Shown: in pieces, positions 12,430 through 24,045 of the stretch
How the letters are laid out: each line of letters opens with the position of its first letter
Position numbering within the stretch: position 1 is the stretch's first letter
Translations under genes and position numbers: made by a program
The notes under the pieces: model-generated
Told to the model about the DNA's origin: nothing
Databases searched by the model: none
The model's input: only the letters and a program-made list of their open reading frames with translations
NCBI GenBank assembly: GCA_039881045.1
Contig: JAYWVB010000005.1
Coordinates: 620,001-684,000 of the forward strand
Source of the DNA: Chaetomium olivaceum
Taxonomy: Eukaryota; Ascomycota; Sordariomycetes; Sordariales; Chaetomiaceae
Reading direction: 5' to 3'
DNA length: 64,000 nt

Positions 12430-13526
12430 TGGATTTGTTGATGTTGGTTTCTGCGGTGTTTCAATTTATCATCTCCACACATGGACATTGAAAATTGGGA
12501 GAAAGCACAAGGAGGCCGACAAGGCAACAACAACCTGAACCCAGCATGGTGTTGCTCAGAAACCAACCAGCGATACAAAGTACCTTAGGCACCGGCAGCT
12601 ATCGAACTGCAACCCCGCCTCCCGACCATGCATGAGACAATCTGTTCCAACAACAAGAACCAACACGAGGCAGATTTTCCAACCACTACGGGGGTAATTA
12701 ACAACAATTTCAACAAAGGCATAAGGGTACCGCCCCTGATCAACCAAGAGTCAGAAACGCAAGTTACCTTACCTTACGCGACGATTGAGTTGTCGTTTAT
12801 CAACTCGTTTCATCACACATAATGACCACAACCTGAATATTGATCTCCTGTTTGCACCTCTTCTGTCAAATGTCAGCCTATGAATCCGTTTGCGTACTGG
12901 AACTTGCCGGCGGAAGGCTGCCTTGCTCAGCTGCTGCATCGGTCCATCTCGTATGCCTTGTTTGACCCGGCAACGCGGAAGGGCTGCCAACCAGAGACGT
13001 TGCAGCGTTTGATTGGCAGCAGAACTTGGGGTTGAAAGGCCTCTTGCGTCCAACATGGAGGGTGCCTCTTACACCCTACTGGCACGGCATGGGTTTCAGT
13101 GACCTGTCCTGCCGCGGGGTGACCACACACTCGCTCGCATGTATGCGATGAATCGAAGCCTCGAATCCAATCGTGGTCCCGCCCTGTCGGTCAATCGCTG
13201 CACCGAGGCCTTCTGCAGGCTACACCCGTCCATGAGTGGCCGAGGTGACGGGCCGGCGGTTGGCCGCGTTTGTCGAAGGAGGCACAGATGCACAGAGGCA
13301 TTGTTGGAAGGTGAGGCCATCCATCGTCTACGATCCGTGATGCCACTGCGGTATCACCTGGGCTTGCGTGATGGAGGGTGGTCATAAGGTTTGGAAACCG
13401 GGGGAGTAAAAAACAAGAACAGTCGCCATTCCTGCAGAGTGAAGACGGTTCCCAACCTCTCCCCGCTTCCCTACCTTTGCTTTTTGGAATTGCGCCTGCA
13501 CACTTTTCAAGCAGCCTCATTCTAGT
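12430..13526. other. Intergenic, promoter of the coiled-coil gene at its right end
   Basis: About 1.1 kb. The ORFs are short and unrecognised on both strands. The final 150 bp should carry the promoter and leader of the gene starting at 13527. No repeats or RNA genes were seen. Confidence 0.45.
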
Positions 13527-15229
13527 ATGGCCGCTCGTGTTACTCGTGCCATGACACCTCCATCACCTGGCCATGGCGATGCTGCCAAGGCGGCACACCT
13601 TCTCAAAGCTGCAAAGGATTTATTGCTCGATTCCCACATTGAAGACTACGTGGCTCTTGTCGAAGAGAACACCTTGCTGAGGAAAGAGAAAAACACCCTC
13701 GAAGGAGATGTCGACAGTCGCGATAGGAAAATCGCAAAGCAGCAGCGTGACCTAGACCTGGCGAAACAGCAGTCGCTAGATACGGATGCCCAATTAGCAG
13801 AGCTGCGGAACCAAGTCGATCGTCTCTCTCGAAGGCTTAATGAAGCTCAGGAGGGGCTGAAGGCGAGCCAGAAGGATATGGCCAGCAAAGAGGCAGCGTT
13901 GGCAAAAGAAATGGCCACACTCAAGAGGAGCCTCGAAATCGAACGCAAAGAGCTTCAAAGGCTGAAAGGCTTCTCCGTCGAGCTCACTCCCGTGGCAAAA
14001 AGTCACAAGGATATGTGAGTTCACTGGAAATCTCTCAGTTTACCTGGGGAAGGCTAACATGGCATGACAGAAACTCAAGGCTGAACAGGATATTCTCTTC
14101 AGCAACTTCCTTGGCAGAAACTTACTTTGGAGATATCCCGCTTCAGATTCGGTTCAACGCCCCCCTCTGGGACAACCTGAAAAACCATCCGGCCGTCAAG
14201 AAGGACATCCCCATCCCCCTATCCGACACTGATGCGGGAAAACACATGCGAATGGCCGCTTTCCTTGCGGTGTTGGCGCACGAAATGGACCGACACATAT
14301 TTCAGTCAACCTATCTGCTGCGAGACAACGCAAGTCTCAAAGAATTCCTGGATGACTTGGCTGGCAGCGATCCGGACAGCGAGGCTCACTTGCGTTCCAC
14401 GCTCCTACGCGTGACCGATTCCATTCCTGAAGTGACCAACACTACCATCGCCAACCACATCAAGACAGTCGTAGCCAACGTCTGCAAGCACGTCCTCGAC
14501 CTGATCCCCGAAAAGTCGAAACCCGGTTTCAAAGCCAAGCTTGAAACCTTTTGCACCGAAGCCTGCGAGCAATGGAAGTTCATCCAAAAGCTCGACGGGA
14601 ACATCGGCGTTGACTTCGAGGACGCCGTCGACGAAGCGAGGCCGCTATACGCCCCTAGCACCCCCAACCCACCGGCCTCCGACGCCAACCACCACCCAAA
14701 CACCAAACCCCGCCCCAACGCCAACAGCAACCAAAACCAAAACAACAACAGAAAGTCCAACAACAACCCCACCCCCACCTCCACAGCAACCGAAACACCC
14801 CCCATCAACGCCCTCACCGACGGCGTGATAGTGTGGCCCGCCTTCTTCAACCAGTCCACCGAGACGATGGAGACGCTGGTCCAAGGCTTCCTGCTCACCG
14901 CCGGGCAACTCGCCGTCGCCAAGGCCGAGGAGAAGGCACAGCAGCAACAGGGGCAGCCGGCGACGGGCCAGCGGCGGGCGCAGCGCCAGCAGACGCGCTC
15001 GTCGCGGACGTTGTCCATGTCCGGGGGTCTTGCTGGGATGGTGTTGGAGGGTGCGGGGGCGCTGGGGGCGCAGGTTGCGAGTGGAGGTGCTGCAAGTGGT
15101 GGTGGTGGTGCGCAGAGTACGGTTTCTGGTTCTGGATTTGGGTCAGGGTCGGGAACTGGGTCGGGGTCGCGGTCGGGGACCGGGTCTTTTTTATCGCAGG
15201 CGTCTGGGGGTGGGCGAAAGGGCGTCTGA
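13527..15229 (+). CDS. Hypothetical coiled-coil protein
   Basis: 548 residues from exons 13527-14014 and 14071-15229; the intron (GTGAGT to ACAG, 56 bp) joins the two frames. The N-terminal third (residues about 45-155) is a heptad-rich coiled coil with charged stretches such as LRKEKNTLEGD and LKRSLEIERKELQRL. Residues about 165-370 form a helical domain (FGDIPLQIRFNAPLWDNL, FLAVLAHEMDRHIF). Next comes an Asn/Pro/Thr-rich linker (about 375-420), a short ordered segment (VIVWPAFFNQSTETMETL) and a Gly/Ser-repeat tail. No family is recognised, so no function is proposed. The C-terminal gene end converges on the Cut12 gene. Confidence 0.75.
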
Positions 15230-16200
15230 CGAGGAGAAGGGCGAGGAAAGGCGGAAGGGATAGGTATCTTGGGTTGAGAGGGAAGGTGTTGGGTGGGGGA
15301 CTATGAATGATGAACTGTGTTTTCTTTTATGTAAACGTGAGTATTGTAAGTAAATCGTGTTACTGTTTTTCGAGTTTCTTTTTTATTTTGTTCTCTTTCT
15401 TTTTTTCGACAATCACACAGCGAGCATTGAGAATTAAATCGAATTAAGATCAAGTTACTAGTTCATATCCAAGTTAAACCCATGCTAAAGAAAAGGGAGC
15501 AGGGCAATGGTGAAAAGGGGCAATTGCATGCCACTGCGTAGTTAACACCAGCAACTATTAGCAAGATTCATGGAAGACTTCAAGATCGGTTTTCATCAGC
15601 CTTGTAGAATTGCGGCGAAGGTGTTAAACTCCAAAAAGCAGTTATGAAACAGTTATGGATCCGTTTGAAGCATCTTCAAGAGACAGAACGGTAACTCGGC
15701 TTTTGGACAACTTTACCCCCAAAATGTTCGTACGGATGAATACAACATGACAAGAGACGCCACCCACATCCAAAACGCCAGGTACGAAGTGCACAAAAAG
15801 TCGATTGAACAAGACGCCCTCGCTGTCCTATGCAGAGTGATATCACAAGAGGCAAGCCAGTCCCGTCTCAACCCAACCCGAGAACAAAAAAAGAAAAGAT
15901 GACCTGACCTGGCCGTGTCAGACCAACCACCCAACGCCAAGAAGCATTTCCTAGCTCAAAGAGCGTGACGCCAGCCAGTTCAAACCGCCCGACAAAAGGA
16001 AGTGAGCCCTGTTGACTCCAAGAGAAACAATAAACAAACATAAAAAACACCGCGATATGCATCCAGCCTGCCAGCCTGGCATCCTCCCACAGGGGTATAA
16101 TAATTACTGCTCCCGCGCCAGGAACCCAACCGGACAATGCCACCCAACACCGCGCGGCATGCAAACCAAATCCAGAACAACTCACACACGGCCCCGTGGC
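15230..16200. other. Intergenic between convergent genes
   Basis: 971 bp between two stop codons facing each other; it should contain both 3' UTRs. No conserved ORF or RNA gene was seen. Confidence 0.5.
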
Positions 16201-18495
16201 TCATGATCGGATGCGCCTCACCCCGCCCGAAGCACCCCTAGCACTCGCAGCCGCACTCGGCGGCCTCGCAGCCGCACTAGGCGGCCTCGGCTCCCTCCTC
16301 CCATCCCTCTCACGGCCCCTCTCATCCCCACCGGCAGCGGCCCGCCTCATCGTCCCAGAAAGGTCGCCGCTGGCCTTCCGCCTGACCTCCGTCGCAGGTC
16401 CACTCCCGGAAACCTTCCTCCTCACGTCCCCCGTCGTCGTCGCGCTACTCCCCGAGACCTTGCGCCTCACCTCCCCAGCACCGCTCTGACTCGAGCCCGC
16501 CCCACTGGTTCCATTACCGCCAACGCCAGAACCGGCACTCGCGCTACCAGCGACACTCCCCGCGCTTCCCACCCTCCCCACGCTCCTCGCACGTCCGCGC
16601 CGCTCTCTTATCTGCGCCAGTGCTTCCTCGCGCGTCATGGTGGGTGTCAGGGCCGGGTTGCTGGTGTCGAAGCTGGGCCCGTCAGGGTTGCTCTCGCTGC
16701 CGCTGCCGCGGTAGTTGTCGCCCGTCTGGCGGGACGGGGTGCGCTGCATCTTCATGAGGCGCTGGGCTAGGGTTGGTCCGCTCTCCTCGTCAGGCTCTTC
16801 GCGGAGGGGGACTTTGGTGGTTGTGGTCACGGTGGAGGAGGTTGTGGAGGTGGAGGGGCGGTAGTGGGATGCTGTTGTATGCGGGCGGGCGTGAGCGTCG
16901 AGGGTGGCTGTAGTGGCGGTGTTGGAGTGGGTTGGGAGGGGCTCGCTGAGGGGACCGGTTAGGGAGGCGGCTGGTTGCCGTGGAGGAAGGGTTATTCCGC
17001 TGGGTGCTTTGGTAGTAAGTCGCGCATCGGGTTCATCTTCTGCGTCGGCGTGGTCTACCCCTGGCGCTGCCGGGCCGGGGGTGGTGGGGATGTTGAACAC
17101 TTGCGCAGGCTCTTGCCTGTGCGGTGCGTCCAGTAAAGAGAGGAGCGATGTCCGCTGTTTGTTAAGTACGGCAAAGTCTGGCGGGTCGAGAGACGGGGAG
17201 CGACGGTACAGAGGATTGTTGTCCATCGGTGTAATGGGAAGGCTGGGTCCCGCCTCGGTAGGGGATACGCCCGATGAGGCCGTCGACTTGGCCGCGATCT
17301 CATCAGCCTCGGCCTGCGAGACGGTCCGGAAGATGCCCTCGGCCGGCAGGAAGATGGTGCTTCGCCTCGGCTCTTTCTTCACCCTCAGCTGGTCGGTCTT
17401 GGACAGCTTCGGCGACGCCCTCGACATCTCGGCAGAGGGTCGACGGCTCTCACTAAGTATCATTGAGTCCCCGGCATCCGAGATCAACATGCTGGCTCGC
17501 TTGCGTGGGCCTGACCGCTGGACCGAATTCCGGCGCAGCTCTTTTCCCGCCGAACACATCTTGAGCTGGCATTCGGCTTCGAGGAAATCGACCTGTTCCA
17601 GGGCGCGGTCCGCACGCTTCTTCTCCCACTCCCAAAGCATCGTGATCGTTTCAACCTCCGGGTCGCCATGACCAAACGCAGAGGTGGACAACCTAGCACG
17701 TTTCCGTGGCCCTTCCGAGTCGTCCCCGTCTTCAGTGGAAACGGAACGTTTAACCTCGGTCTCGTTCTTTGCCAGTGTCCTGAGAGACTCTAGCTCCTGC
17801 TCCAGCATCTTGGCGCGAGCCAGGGCTTGATCCAGCTGTTCCTGAAGCCCAGCTAGCCGGTACTGCGCATCAAAAGCCTCTTGTTCCCTGGCTTTGCTCC
17901 GCTCGCGCTCAGTCTGAAGCTCCTCCTCCGTGGCCTTCTGAGCCGTCCGGGCGGACTTGAGTTCTTCCTGCGCTTTGACGAGGGTGCTCTGCACTTTGAA
18001 GGTTTCTTTTCGGGAACGACGAATCTCCTTTTCCCATCGTTGTTGCGAGTGGGTGTACATTTCTTTGGCACGGCCGGAGTTTTCCTTTTTTCTTGTCAGC
18101 TCGATCAGTAAGGGGGTAGACCGAGCGAGGGAACCTACCATCACAGCTTCCAGTCGCTCTCCCACTTTCCTCTCATTCTTTTTTCCTTCCTCAATTTCCT
18201 TTCTCAAAGCAATCACCTCCTCGCGGTATCGCCGCGCCTCAGCCTCTGCCTCTTCTCGCCCGAGCATAGCACGCTTGAGGGCGGCGTCGGCGGTTTTGCG
18301 CTCGAGGGTTTTGGAATGCATGGCGAGTGTGTTGAATTGGTTGATCTTCTCGTGCACCGAGCTGTCACGTGCGGATGGGCTCTCTCCCATGCGTTGTTGC
18401 TGGACTGACGCGAAGAGCGCGGATTCGCGTTGCGCGTTGTGCGATACTGGTTGCAGCGGCTGTCCGCCGCCGGCGGGGCTCGACGGTGCTTCCAT
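16201..18495 (-). CDS. Cut12-like spindle pole body protein
   Basis: Predicted spindle pole body-associated protein of the Cut12 family, 746 residues from exons 18495-18139 and 18084-16201. The start is the ATG at 18495 (MEAPSSPAGG). The N-terminal half has the family hallmark KINQFNTLAMHSKTLERKTA, then a long coiled coil to about residue 260. The reading frame runs open through 18138-18085, but those 54 bases have GTAGGT, a CTGAC branch site and AAAAAG; removing them gives the conserved-looking EAVMENSGRAKEM, so an in-frame intron is inferred. The C-terminal half is Ser/Pro/Thr-rich, with repeated RRKVSGS motifs and a PPSAAA repeat. In fission yeast Cut12 controls mitotic commitment at the spindle pole; the role here is by homology only. 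Confidence 0.75.
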   Translation of the reverse strand: MEAPSSPAGGGQPLQPVSHNAQRESALFASVQQQRMGESPSARDSSVHEKINQFNTLAMHSKTLERKTADAALKRAMLGREEAEAEARRYREEVIALRKEIEEGKKNERKVGERLEAVMVGSLARSTPLLIELTRKKENSGRAKEMYTHSQQRWEKEIRRSRKETFKVQSTLVKAQEELKSARTAQKATEEELQTERERSKAREQEAFDAQYRLAGLQEQLDQALARAKMLEQELESLRTLAKNETEVKRSVSTEDGDDSEGPRKRARLSTSAFGHGDPEVETITMLWEWEKKRADRALEQVDFLEAECQLKMCSAGKELRRNSVQRSGPRKRASMLISDAGDSMILSESRRPSAEMSRASPKLSKTDQLRVKKEPRRSTIFLPAEGIFRTVSQAEADEIAAKSTASSGVSPTEAGPSLPITPMDNNPLYRRSPSLDPPDFAVLNKQRTSLLSLLDAPHRQEPAQVFNIPTTPGPAAPGVDHADAEDEPDARLTTKAPSGITLPPRQPAASLTGPLSEPLPTHSNTATTATLDAHARPHTTASHYRPSTSTTSSTVTTTTKVPLREEPDEESGPTLAQRLMKMQRTPSRQTGDNYRGSGSESNPDGPSFDTSNPALTPTMTREEALAQIRERRGRARSVGRVGSAGSVAGSASAGSGVGGNGTSGAGSSQSGAGEVRRKVSGSSATTTGDVRRKVSGSGPATEVRRKASGDLSGTMRRAAAGGDERGRERDGRREPRPPSAAARPPSAAASARGASGGVRRIRS

Positions 18496-19233
18496 CGTCG
18501 AGCGGGCTCTATATGTTATTGTGGTCTCATGCAAGTCTCGGTTGGCTTGTTTTGTTGGAGAGATAATGTGCGGCCTGTCTGCCTCTTCCCGCGGTGTGGA
18601 TAAGGTGTTGACTGACGCGCAATGTCGGATTCGTGTGCGATTAATCAGGAGACGGAGCTGATCGGAGAGCAAGTGGAGAAAGCCGCACAAAAAGACGGAG
18701 GCACCGATGTGCTAGATTTTTGTGAAGGTAATAAGTGTTTCCTAACGTGTGCGCGCTATTCTGGCTCCCGGTCGTCCCTGGCGGTGATGTTGATTGTGTC
18801 GATTACGATGGATGCGGCGACAACGTCAATGATTTGGCGGGCGTGCGTTTAATTTGCTCGGGTGGGTTGGAGTATTGACTGCCCGACTCATCCGTTCTTG
18901 GCCAATTACCGATTTTTGTTTGACCAGGGTACAGTTGCTATGGGCGACAGGAATCCAACTGTGGGGGCACCACCCTTCTGGAAACTGACCCAATCGGTCT
19001 CGGAGCTTTCCATGCCTTGCAAGTCCGGCGGAGCAGGGAGCGAGACGGGGACCATCCTCATCCCACTCCTGCTGCTCAGCCTCGCTTATCCGGCCGGCCC
19101 GCTGGAGATCTGGCTACTTTTAACGGTAGACATTCCATTGTGTCCTTGAACTCTTTCTATTTGGCCTTTCCCCTCCCAATTCCTTCTGCAATCCCAACAA
19201 CCCGGTTGTTGTCTCCCTCTCGCCTATCTCACA
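18496..19233. promoter_or_regulatory. Divergent promoter region, Cut12-like and MAPR genes
   Basis: 738 bp between two divergent start codons, the only plausible promoter space for both genes. A pyrimidine-rich leader (CTCTTTC, CCCTCTCGCC) precedes the ATG at 19234. No specific operator was recognised. Confidence 0.5.
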
Positions 19234-20135
19234 ATGGCCGACGAATCCTCCGTCCGACGGCGCAAGCCCGAGCCCGCCACGGACACCCCCCCGGAGTCTG
19301 ATCCGGCCGATTCGCAGGATGAGGAACCGAAGAGGGATGCGCCCAAGAAGTCCAAGAAGAAATCGACCCAAGACCGCCTCGAGGAAGACGAATCGAGCGG
19401 GCACGTCCTCGACATCTTCCGCGTTCTGACCTTCCTCATCCTGGCCTACTTCGGCCTGAGCTACCTCGTCTCCAGCGGCGAGACCTACTCCTGGGGCATC
19501 ACCGACGCGCCCAAGTACCTCAAGACCGACTGGTGGATGAAGCAATTCGTACGCCCTCCTCCGCCTTTTCCCCTCTCACTCCTCTCTCTTCACAGCAGCA
19601 CAAACTAACCAACCACCCACCCCCCCAACAGCGCGGCCCCATCTACCTCACCCCCGACGAGCTGAGCCAGTACGACGGCAGCGACCCCGAGAAACCGATC
19701 TACCTGGCCATCAACGGGAGCATCTACGACGTGTCCTCCAACGCACGCACCTACGGCCCGGGCGGCTCATACCGGTTCTTCGCCGGGTGCGACGCGGCGC
19801 GCGGGTTCGTGACGGGCTGCTTCGCCGAGGACCGCACGCCCGACATGCGCGGCGTCGAGGAGATGTTCCTGCCGCTGGACGACCCGGTCGTGGACCGGCA
19901 CTGGACGCCGGCGCAGCTGGCGGAGCTGAAGAAGAAGGAGCGGGCGGAGGCGGAGAGGAAGGTGCAGGAGGGGTTGGTGCATTGGGTGAATTTCTTTAAG
20001 AATAGCCCTAAGTATGATTTTGTCGGGTATGTGAAGCGGCCGGAGGGGTGGCCGGGGACGGAGCCGAAGAGGCCGCTGTGTGAGCAGGCGGCGAAGGGAA
20101 GGAAGAAGAGGGTTATCCCGAAGGAGGGGAAGTAA
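19234..20135 (+). CDS. MAPR family cytochrome b5-like heme-binding membrane protein
   Basis: 272 residues from exons 19234-19548 and 19632-20135 (83-bp intron GTACGC to ACAG). The N-terminus is charged (PKKSKKKS), followed by a transmembrane segment at about residues 58-80 (IFRVLTFLILAYFGLSYLV). The cytochrome b5-like domain follows, with LTPDELSQYDGSD, IYLAINGSIYDVS and TYGPGGSYRFFAGCDAARGF, close to the YGPxGxYxxFAGxDASRG signature of membrane-associated progesterone receptor (Dap1/PGRMC) proteins, whose tyrosines bind heme. Family members support cytochrome P450 enzymes of sterol synthesis in the ER; that role is inferred. It could equally be a neuferricin-like member, since its C-terminus is longer than Dap1. 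Confidence 0.88.
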
Positions 20136-20520
20136 AGCATGAACTAAGCGGAGGTGTTGGATAAAATTAGCTGGTCGTGTTTCTCTGTACTTATTATAAT
20201 GGAGGTTCTCATAGATTCCATACTATCACATATTTCTAGTCAGTCCCAGCGCTCAAATTACCAAGTAAGCACATCCGTCTTTCTTTATGTAGTATGTATC
20301 ACGCCCTGGAGTATGTACGATACATGTACATTGATGATAAAAAATGTAGAATAGAACACCCCCGACATCGCGTCCGCCCATCCAAAGGTATATCCGAACC
20401 AGCAGTCACCCATCGGCGCCACCACCCACCGCCCCAACCAAAAAATTAAATCCCGCTATAAACAGACCCAACCAACAACTACAAACACCACCATCCACCA
20501 GACACCCCCGTTAAACCCCC
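20136..20520. other. Intergenic between convergent genes
   Basis: 385 bp holding the 3' ends of the MAPR and cupredoxin genes. No further feature is seen. Confidence 0.5.
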
Positions 20521-21334
20521 TTAGAGGATAAGCGCGACCGCACCCGCCACCGCCAACGCGAAACCGCCGGGGATGGTGAGCATGCCGGCCGCGGCGGGGG
20601 AGACGGTTGCCTGGGTAGAGTCCTCGGTGCCCGTGGGGGTGGAGCCGCCGGCAGTGCCGGTCTGGTCGCCGGCCGAGCCAGCAACGCCACCGGCAGCGCC
20701 ACCACCGGCGGCACCGCCGCCAGTCTGGCCGCCTGCACCGCCGCCGGGGGTCACGCCCTGGGCGGTGGCGGCGAGGGTCTTGAAGGCGTCGAGGGTGCGG
20801 TTGGGGTTGGTCGCTCTGTTACAGGAGCGCAGGGTTAGTCTTGGGGTGTGGAGGAAGAGGGAGGTGGGATGGGGGAAGAGCTTACGGCTCGTTGATGACC
20901 ATCACCATGCCGTTACCGCAGTGCTTTCCCTGGGCACAGTACAGCCACAGGGGGCCGGTGTTGTTGATCTGGATGGTGTAGGTGGGGAACATGCCCATCT
21001 CGGCGCTAGCGGCAGCGGGGAGGTAGCCCGAGTGGAAGCCGGTCACGTTGCTGGTCTGGCCGATGGGCTCGCACGGCCTGTCAAAGGTGGATTGAGTGAC
21101 GGTGTGGTTGCCGGCGTGGAACTGGAACTGCACGAACTCGCCCGGCTGCGCGACCAGCTTGTTGGGCGAGAAGGTCAGGCTACCGTTCATCGCCACGGCG
21201 ACGGACCACGTCTTCTGGGCTGGTGGGTTGTTAGTTTTCGGTTCGTTCCTTGCCCCCCCAACCTATCCTCCCTTGGGGTACTAACCGGATGCTACGCTCG
21301 CGAGAGCGGCGAGGGCGAGTGCTGTGAACTGCAT
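20521..21334 (-). CDS. Secreted GPI-anchored cupredoxin (extracellular serine-rich type)
   Basis: 225 residues from exons 21334-21286, 21219-20886 and 20815-20521 with two short GT-AG introns (66 and 70 bp). The first exon encodes a signal peptide (MQFTALALAALASVASA). The cupredoxin domain shows FSPNKLVAQPGEFVQFQF, then the copper-site residues: His in GNHTVTQS and Cys, His and Met in LYCAQGKHCGNGMVM. A Gly/Ala/Thr-rich linker (GGQTGGGAAGGG) is followed by a hydrophobic C-terminus (FALAVAGAVALIL), typical of GPI attachment. Such proteins sit on the fungal plasma membrane or wall; the redox role is not established for this family. Confidence 0.88.
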
Positions 21335-23377
21335 GTTGAAGATGATGGATGTTTTGTACAGGTAAAGCGAGGGTTGGGCTCGTCGAAAGAGTGACTGAAG
21401 GTATCAAAAGCGACTAGCGCTGTAAAACAATGGCAGGACTAGCCTGTGGTGAAGATTACGAAAGAAGGTGACGGGCACCAAAAAGAAGAGAAAAGGACTA
21501 GAAAGGGAGGGAACCTCGACAGATGACTATGGACAGACAGATGGAGAGAAAGAAAGGCCGGGCCTGAAGATCAGGACACGGCATGAATTATAACAGTTTC
21601 CGGGCGGCCTTCGGGAGAGTGAAGGATCGTCCGATGGTGCAGCACGGCCGTGGCGGACGGGTGTGGAGGCGCAAGGGGGTGCCGGTGCAGGGACCAGGGT
21701 CAAGTCTGAAGTTTTTGAAACATCGCGATGTTTTGCCCACGACTTTGGCGTCGAGCGTACCAAGGAGGTATGCCACAGCCAATCACAACAGACGAAGAGG
21801 GAAAAAAGAAGAAACAAAGCTTACGAAGCTCTCCTGTTAGGGCTGCATTTTCCAAGGAGTTTCTGTTTGAGTCGGGGGTATCGTGAGGCAGCCCAGTGGG
21901 TGTTTGGTATCGACAGTTTGAGGGGACTCAGGTGGTCCAACAACTGCGACTAAAACGTTCCAACCAGCATTCCTCCCCATTCGGTCCTGTGGCGAGCAGC
22001 CTCGCGAAGCCGCCAGAATGTCTTGGTAACTATTCACGACGCATCTCTTCGCTGTTGCCCTTGGTGCTCAGCCATAATCGTCTTGTTGGCGGGCTGCGCA
22101 CAGTTTCGACTGAGAAGAGACTGCGTTTGCGCCCAGACGGAAACTGGGTTGCCGGCCATTTTGGCGCCTTCTTGTGCGCTTAACATGGAATGATCGTTTA
22201 TAGTAAGCTCAAAAGCCACTGGAGACTGTAATCTCACTGGCCTGATGATGGCCGCGGCCACGGGTTGCGCCGACAGCCCCGCGGACAAAGTTCCCTCGTA
22301 CCAATTCGAGGCTGGCGGATTGGTTGAACTTCACCGGACGAAGCTGGAGCCGAAAATAAGGTTGCGGTTGCAGGCTGCGCCGTTGCAGGGGCACTGGGGA
22401 CTGGACCGTTGGGTGGAACACGACCCACAGGAGGTGACAGGGGTGCTCGGCCATCTGCCACAGGCTCTGACAATTGTCAAACGTCTTGGAGTTTCACAGC
22501 CGCCACCGAGCGCTTCACTTGCCGGCCGCCTTTCCCGACCCAAGACTTTTTCTGTTGAAGCGATAGGGTTCGACATCACAAAATTACGAAGTTAAAGAAA
22601 CTTTTCTTCTCTAATACTTACTTCTGGTACGAGCATTGTCACTGGATCGAGACAAAAGTCTAGCCGTACCAGTTCAGGGGCAATAGCCCTTGCCCAACGG
22701 TATGGCATGATATTTACGGAGAATTGAATAGGAAGAAGTGGTTGCGACTCGACATCCGTTTCCTTGAACTAATTATCGCCGACTTTCCGTGGACGAGTAA
22801 GGGGGAGGGGCTTCAGAGGAACCTTTTTCGGCCGGTGGAACACAGAGTAACCGATGAATGGCTGGCCTGTTCCGGTCGTTTGGGAACCCAAAAATGCCAC
22901 GGATGCATGGCTGATAATGCTTGGCTCTTCGTGTTGATATTTGGTTCCGATCAGTGCTCGAGAGAGTCCCAGGCTGTTTCCCAAATGAGAGGACCCCATG
23001 CTCTTGTAAAGATATGGTAGGTCCGCTGCCCCTGGAAACCCACCATCCGGCTGCCCGGTATCGGTAGTTAAACGCTATCCTAGTATATGTTGGGCCTGTA
23101 GCATCGTATCGATTTGATGACCTGCCGCGTGGTTCTTCTCCATTGATGGCCGGTAATTCCCCAGCGAGGCGGGCTATGCCATCTTGATATTTCGCGGCAT
23201 CCGTTGAACATGCGTCCTGCTGAGAGGGTAACAGTTTGTGATGGCCACGGCGTGGCGTACGGCAAACTCTGGGCAGTAAGCATCTGACGCCCCCTTCCAT
23301 TGCCGTAAAGATCGATTGTAGCTCAGGTGGTAGCGCCGGTAAAGGTCGTTGCGGGGTTGCTGGTTCCAGCCACCAGC
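21335..23377. other. 2 kb intergenic, no gene supported
   Basis: The left end is the cupredoxin promoter and the right end the 3' flank of CENP-X. The ORFs inside (for example a 116-codon one at 22245-22595) overlap others on the opposite strand and match nothing recognised. No transposon hallmark was found. Confidence 0.45.
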
Positions 23378-24045
23378 TCACAAATCCATCAACAACTGTG
23401 GCGCGATCTTCTCAAGATCCTCGACCTAGGCGTCCCTCATTGTTAGCCTCCATAGCTTGGCAGAGAATCTATCCCAAAGAGAACAAAAAGAAGCAGAAAA
23501 AAGCTCACCTCCAAAAACCCGCCCGACCTCTCCACCGCCGCCCTCGCAATCGCCTCCCTCACAAATATATCCATATACCTCGCCACCGCCGCATTGGCAT
23601 CCCTCGTAATCCTCGTCCCGTCCCTTTCAAAAAACGCATGCAAAATCCTCGTCAACAACTCCGGCGGGATCTTCTCCCTGCCCTCCTCCTCATCATCATC
23701 CCCCGCTTCCCCATCACTCACATCCACCACGCCAAACCCATCCTCACCGCCATCCCAGTTCCGAGCCCGAGCCCCGTCCATCGCATCATCGCCGTCCTCT
23801 AGATCAACCACATCAGCCTGCCCATCCCCATCCTCTTCCTCGTCCTGCTGCTGCTGCTGTGGGCGTTTCTTTCCACCACCGCGCGAGGTACCGGTACCGC
23901 CTCCTCTTCCCCTCGAAGCCGCACGGTTGGGGGCAGAACTAGCTGCTGCACCACCGCCTCGGCCGGCGGATGTTGTTTTGTTGGCGGCAGCACCTCTGCT
24001 GCGACCGCGGGATGCAGAGCTGGCGGCTGATGGGCGCGGTGGCAT
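23378..24045 (-). CDS. Centromere/FANCM-associated protein CENP-X (MHF2)
   Basis: 194 residues from exons 24045-23509 and 23425-23378. The C-terminal 70 residues are the histone fold: IPPELLTRILHAFFERDGTRI, DANAAVARYMDIFVREAIARA and, across the intron, FLEVEDLEKIAPQLLMDL ending in the stop; the second exon is only 15 codons and is needed to finish the fold. CENP-X pairs with CENP-S; the dimer works at kinetochores and, as MHF, with FANCM-type helicases in DNA repair. The N-terminal 120 residues are a low-complexity Arg/Gly-rich and Gln/acidic tail (GRGGGTGTSRGGGKKRP), longer than in animal CENP-X and probably disordered. Confidence 0.88.

Noticed and set aside
16904..17671. 255-codon plus-strand frame
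   Set aside because: Antisense to the Cut12-like gene and rich in Ser/Arg/Gly without a recognisable domain.
22245..22595. 116-codon plus-strand ORF in the 2-kb gap
   Set aside because: Overlapped by several open frames on the other strand and no recognisable domain.
23310..23378. tRNA-like A box (TAGCTCAGGTGGTAGCGC) with a weak B box
   Set aside because: No anticodon arm or paired acceptor stem can be formed, and it lies in the 3' flank of CENP-X.
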